Source: Lithobates sylvaticus
Lineage: Eukaryota > Chordata > Amphibia > Anura > Ranidae
NCBI GenBank assembly: GCA_028564925.1
Contig: CM053027.1
Location: forward strand, 238,469,199-238,533,198
Direction: 5' to 3'
Length of the DNA stretch: 64,000 bases
Shown here piece after piece: positions 10,391-20,163 of the stretch. The notes under the pieces were generated by a model. That model saw only the letters and a list, made by a program, of their open reading frames with translations. It did no database searches and was not told the DNA's origin. A program made the translations under genes and the position numbers. Within the stretch, counting starts at the first letter, position 1. Each line of letters starts with the position of its first letter.

Positions 10391-11369
10391 GCGGGTGCGC
10401 GTGCGCGGGCACGGACGGGCGCGCGCACGGTCACTGGCGCCGGGTGGGCTATTTAAACCAGCCATCTCCATACAGCCCTTGCTGCCTGATCTACAGCGTT
10501 CCGCTTGCTAAGCCCTGAACTTCTCTGTCTCTGCACCTGTGACCCGGCTTGTCTGTTTACCTGCTCTGCTGTCTGCCTGCCCCGATCCCGGCTTGCCCAC
10601 GACCATCCTCTTGCTTATCCCCTTGGCTTATCCGCAGTGTGCTCCACAGTTACCGAACCCGGCTTGTCTGACCATTCTGTGCACCTGTCCTGAAGTGTCA
10701 CCTGTTGTCTGCTGGTTCCTGTTGTCCATTGCATGCTGGTTCCTGTAGTCCGCTGCCTGCCAGTTCCTGTGACCACTTACCTGCCAGTTCCTGCTGTCTG
10801 CTGGTTCCTGTTACCTGCCAGTTCCTGTTGTCTGCTGGTTCCTGTAGTCCGCTGCCTGCTAGTTCCTGTGACCACTTACCTGCCAGTTCCTGTTGTCTGC
10901 TGGTTCCTGTTGTCCGCTGCATGCTGGTTCCTGTAGTCCGCTGCCTGCCAGTTCCTGTGACCACTTACCTGCCAGTTCCTGTTGTCTGCTGGTTCCTGTT
11001 GTCCGCTGCATGCTGGTTCCTGTAGTCCGCTGCCTGCCAGTTCCTGTGACCACTTACCTGCCAGTTCCTGTTGTCTGCTGGTTCCTGTTGTCTGCTGGTT
11101 CCTGTCACCTGTTGTCTGCTGGTTCCTGTCACCTGCTGTCTGCTGGTTCCTGTCTCCTGTTGTCTGCTGGTTCCTGTCACCTGCTGTCTGCTGGTTCCTG
11201 TCATCCCTTGTCAAGTCCTGCTCATCCATCCGCAACTGGTTGATCCTGCCAGACACTCGTGCCTCCTTTGACTTTTGCGCCCCCTGTCTCCACTATCAGG
11301 GGCTGCAAGTCTGGGACGTAAGAGAGGTCTCCCACTGCAAGCCAGACTCGCCACTAGGTACGTGACACA
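10292..11369 (+). repeat. 3' LTR of the chromovirus
   Basis: It starts with TGTAAGG directly after the polypurine tract and ends near GTGACACA, so it has the TG...CA form. A TATA-like CTATTTAAA at about 10449 marks the promoter, preceded by a very CpG-rich stretch (10320-10440). The LTR is long (about 1.08 kb) because it contains an internal minisatellite. The other LTR is outside the window, so age cannot be read from LTR divergence. Confidence 0.75.
10690..11210 (+). repeat. minisatellite inside the chromovirus LTR
   Basis: Short units built on CTGTTGTCTGCTGGTTCCTG, about 19-21 bp, are organised into a higher-order unit. The anchor GACCACTTACCTGCC occurs at 10771, 10870, 10959 and 11048 (spacings 99, 89 and 89 bp). 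The last part is the simple unit only. Open frames here on both strands are products of the repeat, not genes. Confidence 0.9.
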
Positions 11370-11575
11370 TCCAATCCACCCCCATCCATAATTAGCCATA
11401 CCCAGCCGTACCCAGCCATACTCAATCATACTCAGTCATACCCAGCCATACTCAGCCATACCCAGCCATCCCATCTATACCCATCCATATTCAGCCGTAC
11501 CCATCCATACTCATTCATGCTCAGCCATCCACGGCTCATCTATCCCCATTCATGCTCATCCATGCCACTACAGTG
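11370..11575. repeat. CCATA/CCCAGCCATA simple repeat
   Basis: A degenerate array of words such as CCCAGCCATACTCAGC and CATCCATACTC with a period near 10 bp, directly following the LTR. Confidence 0.85.
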
Positions 11576-12807
11576 CCTCACAAAAGTGTAATAGGTAGTC
11601 AAATTAGATTTGAAACTTATGTCCCTAGAACACCTGACGGCGCTCCCTGCATGTTGGTCCTCTGTATGTAGCCACGCTGTGGAAAAGTCTCCCACATGTG
11701 GTATCGCCATACTCAGGAGGAGTAGGAGAATCTATTTTGGGGTGTAATTTTTGCCATGTACATGTTATGTGTTCGAAATATTGTGTAAATGGACAACGTT
11801 GTGTAAAAAAAAAAAAATGTGGTTTAATTTTCTTTACACATTTTCCAAAAAAATGACATGTTCAAAAGACTCAATATGCCTCATAGATTATACATTTATT
11901 ATTGGGTTGTTTTCTTTCCAAAATGGGGTCATTTTTGGGGCGTTTCCATTGTCCTGGTTCTCCAGGGCCTTCAAAAGTGTAAGAGGTAGTCAAGAAATTA
12001 AATGTGTAATTTATGCTCGAAGAATGCCTGATGGCACTCCCTGCATGTTGGGCCTCTGTATGTGGCCACGCTGTGTAAAAGTCTCACACATGTGGTATCG
12101 CCATACTCAGGAGGAGTAGTAGAATGTGTTTTGGGGTGTAATTTGTGCTATGCATATGCTGTGTGTGAGAAATAACCTGCTAATATAACAATTTTGTGAA
12201 AAAAAAGAAAAGAAAATCTTGATTTTGCAAAGAATTTTGGGAAAAAATTACAACTTCAAAAAACTCACCATGCATCTTACTAAATACCTTGGAATGTCTA
12301 CTTTCCAAAAAAGGGGTCATTGGGGGGTATTTGTACTTTCCTGGCTTGTTAGGGTCTCAATAAATGAGATAGGCCGTCGGTACTTCTGGTGTGATCAATT
12401 TTCAGAGATTGGCACCATAGCTTGTGGACTCTATAACTTTCACAAAGACCAAATAATATACACCGATTTGGGTTATTTTTACCAAAGATATGTAGGGGTA
12501 TAAATTTTGGCCAAAATATATGAAGAAAAATTACTAATTTGCAAAATTTTATAACACAAACGAAGAAAAATGCATTTTTTTTACAGAATTTTCAGTCTTT
12601 TTTCTTTTTTAGCGCAAAAAAAAAAACTCAGCAGTGATTAAATACCACCAAAAGAAAGCTCTATTTGTGTGAAAAAAAGGACAAAAATTTGAAATAGGTA
12701 CAGTGTTGTATGACTGAGTAATTGGCATTCAAAGTGTGAGAGCACCGAAAGCTGAAAATTGGTCTGGTTATTAAGGGGGTTTAAGTGCCCAGTGGTCAAG
12801 TGGTTAA
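11576..12807. repeat. dispersed repeat with two internal copies, TTAA at the right end
   Basis: A block of about 150 bp (AAAAGTGTAA, GCCTGATGGCACTCCCTGCA, GGTATCGCCATACTCAGG) occurs twice, at about 11587-11760 and 11970-12150, with diverged spacing. The remainder is AT-rich with long A and T runs. The right end, CCAGTGGTCAAGTGGTTAA, is the inverse of the TTAACCACTT terminus seen at 22441. This fits a TTAA-targeting transposon relic. No coding capacity is visible. Confidence 0.55.
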
Positions 12808-13291
12808 AGGGGTGTTCCAGCGGGAAATTTTTTTTTTTTTAAAGTCAGCAGCTAAAAAAAGTAGCTGCTGACTTTTAATAAGAAAACTTACCTTTCCAGG
12901 GTGCCCGCGATGTCGGCCGCCAGAGGCCGACCCGTCCCTCGGCTCTCGGTTCTCGGCGCCACCATCCTCACTAAGGGGAACAGGCAGTGGAGCCTTGCGG
13001 CTTCACTGCCCGTTTCTTACTGCACATGCGCGAGTCGTGCGGCGCTTTGTGAATGGGAAGCGCTGTGTTAGGAAACACACAGTTCCCAGAACACAGCGCA
13101 CCCTATTACCCAAGAGACAACGCGAGGAGGAGAGAAGACCGAAGATCACCGCAGAGAAGGAAGAGGCAGATTAGGAAGACTGCCTAGCAACAGGGGTTTC
13201 TGGTAAGGTAAAAAAAAAAAGTTTTTCAAATGTTTTTTTTTATAAGAATATTAATGCTGTTTTTTTTTTTTAGGGTGGCCCTCCACTTTAA
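12804..13291. mobile_element. TTAA-flanked MITE
   Basis: About 488 bp bounded by TTAA on both sides (12804-12807 and 13288-13291). The inner termini AGGGGTGTTCCA and, inverted from the right, AGTGGAGGGCC are imperfect terminal inverted repeats. A TTAA target duplication points to the piggyBac or Kolobok superfamilies; I cannot choose between them. The interior contains a small hairpin (GTCAGCAGCT with AGCTGCTGAC, 12844-12873) and no open frame. Confidence 0.65.
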
Positions 13292-13560
13292 GGGGAACCC
13301 TGCATCAAAATAAAAGAAAATTGCGTGGGGGTCCCCCCAAAATCCATACCAGGCCCTTCAGGTCTGGTATGGATATTCAGGAGAACCCTGCATCAAAATG
13401 TAAAAAAAAATTGCATTGGGGGCCCCCCAAAATCCATTCAGGTCCCTCAGGTCTGGTATGGATTCTAAGGGGAACCCTGTGCCAAAATTTGAAAAAAAAA
13501 ATGGTGTGGGGGTCCTCCCAAAATCCATACCAGACCCTTATCCAAGCACGCAACCTGGCA
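13292..13560. repeat. tandem repeat of about 88 bp (GGGGAACCCTG unit)
   Basis: Three units, each with GGGGAACCCTG, a CAAAA-rich stretch, GTGGGGGTCC, CCAAAATCCATACCAG and the small palindrome around CAGGTCTGGTATGGAT. Two units of the same family recur inside the hAT-related element at about 56745-56870. Confidence 0.8.
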
Positions 13561-13659
13561 GGCCACAGGAAAAGAGGGGGGGACGAGAGAGGGCCCCCAC
13601 TTCTGAACCGTACCAAGCCACATGCCCTCAACATTGGGAGGGTGCTTTGGAGTAGCCCC

Positions 13660-14705
13660 AAAGCACCTTGTCCCCATGTTGATGGGGACAAGGGCCTCAT
13701 CCCCACAACTCTTGCTTGGTGGTTGTGGGGGTCTGCGGGCGGGGGAGCTTATCGAAATATGGAAGCCCCCTTTAACAAGGGGACCCACCCCCAGATCCCG
13801 GCCTCCCCCCCTGTGTGAATGGGTATCGCGTACATTGTACACCTACCCATTCTCCAAAAAAGCAGTAAAATGTGACAAAAGACAGTAGCCGGTTTTTAAC
13901 AATTCCTTTATTAAAAAATGTCTTCTTCTTTCCCAGCTTCTTCCTCCGGTCTTCTCTAGCTTCTTCTTCCCCCCACTCCTTCCTCCAGTCTTCCTTCAGT
14001 TTTCTCCTTTTTCCCCACGCTTTGTCCTCCATCTTCCTCTGCTTCTTCCTCCGGTCTTCTCTATCTTCCTCCCACTCCGGTCTTTTTCCTCCACCGCTCC
14101 TGCCTCCGACCTGCTATGAAAACTAACCTCCTCTGACGCTGTGGCCAGCCGATCTGTCCGTTTCCATAGCGCACATTTCATATATAACTATGGGGCATGG
14201 TCCCTGGATGACATCATCAGGAGACCCCCCCTTGTGACATCACTCACACATCATGTCCCATGCGGTAAAGTCACAAGGGGCGGGGTCTCGGAGTCACGTC
14301 ATCCGCCCCATCGCAGCATCGGAGGAGGTTCGTTTTTTGAATGTATGGCGGGAGCTGTGGCGGCGGCGGGAGTGGTGGAGGAGAAAGACCGGAGGATGGA
14401 CTGGGGAAGGAAGAAGCCGGAGGAAGATGGAGAAGACCGGAGGAAGAAGTGGGGAAAGAAGAAGACATTTTTAATAAAGTGTTTGTCAAAAACAGACTAT
14501 TGTCTTTTGTTACATTTTACTGCTTTTTTTGTGAATGGGTAGGGGTACAATGTACCCGATACCCATTCACATGGGGGGCAGGATCTGGGGGCCCTCTTAT
14601 TAAAGGGGGCTTCCAGATTCTCAAAAGTCCCCTGCCCGCAGACCCCCACAACCACTGGGCAAGGGTTGTGGGGATGAGGCCCTTGTGCCCATCAACATGG
14701 GCACT
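13660..14705. repeat. 1 kb foldback repeat with about 400-470-bp inverted arms
   Basis: The left arm (about 13660-14137) and right arm (about 14320-14705) are reverse complements: CATGTTGATGGG, ACAAGGGCCTCATCCCCACAAC, the GAATGGGTA...TACCCATTC palindrome, a CTTCTTC-rich purine/pyrimidine tract, and CCTCCTC next to the loop. The loop (about 14138-14319) is unique and contains GACATCATC and GTGACATCAC words. A related single arm occurs at 23470-23640. No transposase is present. It may be a non-autonomous foldback element, or two inverted insertions of one repeat. Confidence 0.75.
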
Positions 14706-14710
14706 TCTGA

Positions 14711-15517
14711 CAGTCTCTAAATCAATACCATTCAGAATTCCTAAGGTTGTTCCGGTCCCCCCTAGGAGTGTCTCATACCAGGCTTCTTTCTTTCTCTTAT
14801 GTGAACTAGGATTCTACATGTGGTGTAACTTGTACATAGTATCATGAGCAACAGTGTATGCCATGGGCAATTTTGATATTGTAATTATCCTCAAAATACA
14901 CAGGCCTAAATGGGCCCAAGTCCTCCGGGTGATCCACAAGTGCTTTCCCAGAAGTTTGGGGGGACAGTCGCCAGGACATATTCTGTGTCTTCTTTCGGCT
15001 TGTATGTTGTTTCACTTCGGGGGTCTTGTATCACCTGCTTCGCCCCTCTTTGTTACTCTCCTTACTCTGGTCGCTTGGATCCACTGGGGAAACTGTTCCA
15101 TCTGGACTGCTGTTCTGGTCACTGTGGTCACCGTTGTCCATGGTCCAAAGGGGAATCCAGATCCCTTGACTTTATTCAGTTGCTTTTTTCCCCGACCACA
15201 TATCCTGATTGGAAAGGGTGTGTTGATTCCTGTGAAGAGACAGATAGATCACCATAGATGTCATTCCAAGTCTAAACCAATTTTCTTCAATACTCTTCTT
15301 GAATGAATTTCAAATCATGGAAACAGGTGGGCCTTTTGCCCAGGAAATTGGAAATGATCTCCCCACAATCACTTCAAATGGTGATAGCTTAAATATTTCA
15401 TTCAGCAGATGAAATAAACACACCCATGTAAATTATCTCATGAAATTACATTGGTAAATGTTTTATGCAGAATTAGGTTCCAAAAATAAATATTAACAAC
15501 AACTTTAACAATATTAA
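14711..15517. other. no gene recognised
   Basis: About 800 bp with a 150-codon open frame (14854-15306, plus) that matches no family I recognise and has no supporting context. It could be further decayed retroviral sequence of the element at 16380-20163, but I cannot show this. Confidence 0.3.
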
Positions 15518-15790
15518 CTACTTCCCGCCCGAGCTATAGCCGAAAGACGGCTACAGCGCGGGGCTTAATTGCCGGGAGAGCATCCATGGACATCCTCCCG
15601 GTCAAGCGATGTCTGCGCGTCCCTGCTGATCACGTGGCACGCTCTGTGATCACTGAGTCTATGAGACTCGGCTGATCACATATCAGAGTAAGGAGTCAAT
15701 CCTGGTTCCTTACCATGTGATTAACTGTCAGCCAATGACGGCTTATCACGTGATGTAAACAAAAGATCGCAAATCTGTATCTTTTTTACC
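15518..15790. mobile_element. TTAA-terminal repeat fragment (TTAACTACTTCCCGCCCG)
   Basis: Begins at a TTAA and carries the terminus TTAACTACTTCCCGCCC followed by GCTATAGCC and palindromic GACGGCTACAGCGCGG. Several TGATCAC and CACGTG words follow. The other end is missing. It resembles the TTAACCACTT families at 22441 and 24058, which I infer to be piggyBac-like non-autonomous repeats. Confidence 0.5.
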
Positions 15791-16379
15791 CGCACACTGT
15801 TAGCGTATGTACATTTGTGGCATGTCAAAGAGTTATTGTGGCTGACATCTCAATGCCCATGGCGCAGGCCGCTAGGGCGCGCAGACACGCCTGCATGCCT
15901 TATACCAGGCCTGGAACTACGTTGGCAAAAAAGAAGCTACAGGTCTCAGCTTTCTCTCGTGGTCTTGGGCTAGGACAGGCTGTCATGGTTGCACAAACAA
16001 CAATACACATGGAGTCCCAACCCCGGGGCAGTAACCATTACAGGTTGTTAACCTTATACAAATATGTATTTTCTCATCATCCCAAGACAAACCAGTGACT
16101 TCTGTCTAAGTGCTTTGTCTGAGTATGTTGTCAAAAATGGGAACAGTCAGGTATCTATTGGACCTTCGACTGGGAGACCTTATGACGCTCTTTATACAGA
16201 AAATTCAACAAAATAAAGGGGTCTGACTGAGAGGCCATCAGGGAGGGACTGCACAACAGTAAGTCAAGACATATGGAAGGAGGACAGAACCATTTTCAGC
16301 CGCCCATGAGCGTAGAGTCTCACAGAGCGCTATTGAGTGGACTACAGATGAGTCAACATAGCCTTAAGGAAAAAAAAAC
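15791..16379. other. no gene recognised
   Basis: About 590 bp between the TTAA-terminal repeat and the retroviral fossil. An open frame of 93 codons at 15817-16098 matches nothing I know. I see no repeats or regulatory structure here. Confidence 0.3.
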
Positions 16380-16389
16380 ATAGGCAGTT

Positions 16390-16680
16390 GTGTCTCTTCA
16401 TCAAGGACATTACTTAAATCAATGTTCTGACACTGTGGGGTATAGACATAATCAGTGACAATACATCTGGGACAATTGTGGCTATCAGTATTACAAAATG
16501 AAAAAAATAGATCATAGGACTAGTTGTGTCTCTTCATCAAGCGACATTACTTAAATCAATGACAGAAAAAAAAACATAGACAGGAAAAAATCAATGACAG
16601 GAAAACTCTGACACTGTGGGGTATAGACATAATCAGTGACAATACATCTGGGACAATTGTGGCTATCAGTATTACAAAAT
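16390..16680. repeat. imperfect tandem duplication of about 180-200 bp
   Basis: TGTGTCTCTTCATCAAG...TTACTTAAATCAATG and then TCTGACACTGTGGGGTATAG through GCTATCAGTATTACAAAATGA occur twice in succession, within the retroviral fossil. Confidence 0.85.
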
Positions 16681-16933
16681 GATTAATTTCTCTCAAATCT
16701 GTATAGATCTGTACGTACCATCTACTTTGGGCACAGGACTAATGGGAACATTTACATAAAAATATCACTCTTCTATTATCCCTTGCTGCAGGCCTTCAAT
16801 CTTTTCCTGTGACAAAAAATACTGTCTTTTGAAAAATTGGAGCCATGCCTTTCCAATGAGAAAATACTTAAAACAAATCCCCTTCCGAAAACATGTGGGG
16901 GGTGGAAGAAGGGGTTCCAACTGTACATCCCCA

Positions 16934-17117
16934 CTAAGGCCCCTTTCAGACTGAAGAGTTTTTCAGGCGCTACAGCGCTAAAAATAGCGCCTGTATAGCG
17001 CCCGAAAAAAGTGGGTCCTTTCACTCCAGTGTGAAAGCCGGAGCAGGATGCCCCACCTCCCTGCTAGATGGGCAGTCCTGAGATCTGAGCCCGGTGTGAG
17101 AAGGGACAGGTGCCTTA
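16934..17117. mobile_element. short MITE with TAAGGC termini
   Basis: About 184 bp from TAAGGCCCCTTTCAGACTG to AGGGACAGGTGCCTTA. The ends are imperfect inverted repeats, and the interior is a series of GCGCT/AGCGC words (GGCGCTACAGCGCTAAAAAT). It interrupts the retroviral fossil. No transposase is present and the superfamily is unknown. Confidence 0.55.
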
Positions 17118-17977
17118 GAAGTAAAGGCAGCAGTGCCCCCCCATAGCACACACATCCTCAGTCGCACGACCAGTTTTAACCTGTCTATCCTTCACTCTTT
17201 TTACCTCTTCAGTTTGACATTTAACTATTTTAGTTAACGTTTGTATCTGACTCTCACTTTTCCGCTGTACTTCTAGGTGTGCTTCAGCTGGGTCGAATTT
17301 CCTCCGCTGGCTTGGGCACCACCATTTATCCTTTCTTTCCGGTCCTGGACCTGTTCCGGTGGTAGTGGGACCATCACGGGTACCGGTGGCAGGACATCCT
17401 GTCACTCTAGAGGGGTTGAGGCAGCAGGGAAGGGATGTTCTGTAACTAAAAATTCCAAGTCAGCTCCACCCAAACTAGGACAGATCTGACGATATCCAGA
17501 AGGATATACCTGTGTCGGAGTACAGAAGGAGTTTTTATGAGAAAATTGCAAAACCGTTCTCTCAAGCTGTGGACTGGGCAGTGGCGGGCTGTGCTGTTCG
17601 CTTGCTCTACCCATCTTTTTACCTTACTTTTTATCCTTCCTCCTCTTTCCCTTGTTAGTATCCTCTGGTGGAGGCATTGCCTTCCACAAAGGAGCATTAT
17701 TCAATCAATTAAACCTCCTCCTCGCATGTATCTCATGTCCTACCCAGAATCGGGTCCAAAAGATGAAAAAATATTCTCATCAGCAAGATACAAACCATTC
17801 ACCATTTTCATGTGAACTTCACTGTTTGACTATTCTGGGGGAAACGGATTATGACTCCCCATAACCTGCACCCAGCCCACCAAATTTGAAACCCAAAAGT
17901 CCACATAATAATAACCTGTTGATGACATTCTGCCCACATAATCCCTACAATTTTCTCCATAAACAGGAGGAGCATTT

Positions 17978-20163
17978 TTACAATTTCGAAAGCCCATTTC
18001 GAATCAAACTGGAAACACTCTTTAAGGGTGCGGAGAAGCCACCGTACCAAATAACTTATTTTCACACTCCCTATGTGTGTGCGTGCCCTCCTGACCTGCT
18101 GCTCTCTGGGATCAGCTGTTACAGAGACTTCTCACAATCTGGTCAACCACAAGAGTGCAGTGTCAGAGCCCACATTTACATATACATATAATATATACAT
18201 ACAAATCGTACAACGGCTTTAAGCATGCAACGTACAATACAAACATACAGCAGTGGGAGCCATCTAACCATCAGCCGCGCACCAAACGTGGCACCTCCTG
18301 CAATGGTCAGCCTGACTTAACAAGTCTTAATGCAGAGTGCAACCAAATCTGATCTGTGTTAAAACAGCTATAACAGGTCACTGATCCATACCAAACGAAT
18401 CCTGGCCCCTTCTGCCACCCTACTTACTCCCCTTTTTTTTTTTTGCAAACTGACCACAGCTGAGGTGATAAAGTGCACCAAAAATCAGGTACAATTCACA
18501 CCACCTTAGATAATCTTGCAATCCCACCGCTGCCACCAGGCTCTGTAAGGGACCGTGCCAGACCACTCGATGGCTCCCCCCTGGAATCCCAGAAGTAAAT
18601 ATTGATTGAGATCAAAATATACTTGTTTATTATGGCCGCTTGGCCGTTGTTTTATAAGAAATGAAAAAGGGTGGGTTACAATACATCCAAAGCTTGATTA
18701 CAAATTTTTACAATTTCGAAAGCCCATTTCGAATCAAACTGGAAACACTCTTTAAGGGTGCGGAGAAGCCACCGTACCAAATAACTTATTTTCACACTCC
18801 CTATGTGTGTGCGTGCCCTCCTGACCTGCTGCTCTCTGGGATCAGCTGTTACAGAGACTTCTCACAATCTGGTCAACCACAAGAGTGCAGTGTCAGAGCC
18901 CACATTTACATATACATATAATATATACATACAAATCGTACAACGGCTTTAAGCATGCAACGTACAATACAAACATACAGCAGTGGGAGCCATCTAACCA
19001 TCAGCCGCGCACCAAAGTGGCACCTCCTGCAATGGTCAGCCTGACTTAACAAGTCTTAATGCAGAGTGCAACCAAATCTGATCTGTGTTAAAACAGCTAT
19101 AACAGGTCACTGATCCATACCAAACGAATCCTGGCCCCTTCTGCCACCCTACTTACTCCCCTTTTTTTTTTTTGCAAACTGACCACAGCTGAGGTGATAA
19201 AGTGCACCAAAATCAGGTACAATTCACACCACCTTAGATAATCTTGCAATCCCACCGCTGCCACCAGGCTCTGTAAGGGACCGTGCCAGACCACTCGATG
19301 GCTCCCCCCTGGAATCCCAGAAGTAAATATTGATTGAGATCAAAATATACTTGTTTATTATGGCCGCTTGGCCGTTGTTTTATAAGAAATGAAAAAGGGT
19401 GGGTTACAATACATCCAAAGCTTGATTACAAATTTTTACAATTTCGAAAGCCCATTTCGAATCAAACTGGAAACACTCTTTAAGGGTGCGGAGAAGCCAC
19501 CGTACCAAATAACTTATTTTCACACTCCCTATGTGTGTGCGTGCCCTCCTGACCTGCTGCTCTCTGGGATCAGCTGTTACAGAGACTTCTCACAATCTGG
19601 TCAACCACAAGAGTGCAGTGTCAGAGCCCACATTTACATATACATATAATATATACATACAAATCGTACAACGGCTTTAAGCATGCAACGTACAATACAA
19701 ACATACAGCAGTGGGAGCCATCTAACCATCAGCCGCGCACCAAACGTGGCACCTCCTGCAATGGTCAGCCTGACTTAACAAGTCTTAATGCAGAGTGCAA
19801 CCAAATCTGATCTGTGTTAAAACAGCTATAACAGGTCACTGATCCATACCAAACGAATCCTGGCCCCTTCTGCCACCCTACTTACTCCCCTTTTTTTTTT
19901 TTGCAAACTGACCACAGCTGAGGTGATAAAGTGCACCAAAAATCAGGTACAATTCACACCACCTTAGATAATCTTGCAATCCCACCGCTGCCACCAGGCT
20001 CTGTAAGGGACCGTGCCAGACCACTCGATGGCTCCCCCCTGGAATCCCAGAAGTAAATATTGATTGAGATCAAAATATACTTGTTTATTATGGCCGCTTG
20101 GCCGTTGTTTTATAAGAAATGAAAAAGGGTGGGTTACAATACATCCAAAGCTTGATTACAAAA
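17978..20163. repeat. three head-to-tail copies of a 728-730-bp unit
   Basis: The anchor CAATTTCGAAAGCCC begins at 17981, 18711 and 19439 (periods 730 and 728), and the third unit ends at about 20163. The copies are almost identical, differing mainly by one- or two-base indels (for example CCAAACGTGG against CCAAAGTGG). On the minus strand each unit has a TATA-like TTATAAAAC, an AATAAA about 30 bp later, a CCTTACA end and then TGGTGGCAGCGGTGGGATT. This looks like an LTR end plus primer-binding and leader region. It is probably a recent amplification of a retroviral end region. Confidence 0.85.

Larger units (their letters stand above)
6616..11369 (+). mobile_element. Ty3 chromovirus (LTR retrotransposon) fossil, 5' end cut off
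   Basis: The element runs from mid-gag to the end of its 3' LTR. Its 5' LTR and gag N-terminus are absent because the sequence is interrupted at 6616 by the Penelope-like element, and the missing part may lie left of the window. Order: gag zinc knuckle, protease, reverse transcriptase, RNase H, integrase, chromodomain, polypurine tract of G at about 10279-10288, then an LTR. It is largely intact over the coding region (about one break apart from the 5' loss), suggesting a fairly young copy. Family: Ty3/Gypsy, chromovirus branch, as shown by the C-terminal chromodomain. Confidence 0.92.
16380..20163 (-). mobile_element. endogenous retrovirus fossil, heavily decayed
   Basis: Minus-strand remains of a retrovirus-like element. 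At about 16600-16815 the translation resembles the N-terminal half of a retroviral RT (IEGLQQGIIEE, then PVPKVDGTYRSIQ, then a REIN-like stretch with VPD). Further right (17115-17700, minus) lie low-complexity frames in the position of gag. Beyond that are tandem units containing promoter- and leader-like sequence (17978-20163). Many breaks (well over five) and a MITE insertion indicate an old copy. A gamma/epsilon-like origin is suggested only by the RT motif style. Confidence 0.5.

Noticed and set aside
14854-15306. 150-codon hydrophobic frame considered as an envelope remnant
   Set aside because: No signal, fusion peptide or cleavage motif could be recognised, and hydrophobicity alone is not evidence.
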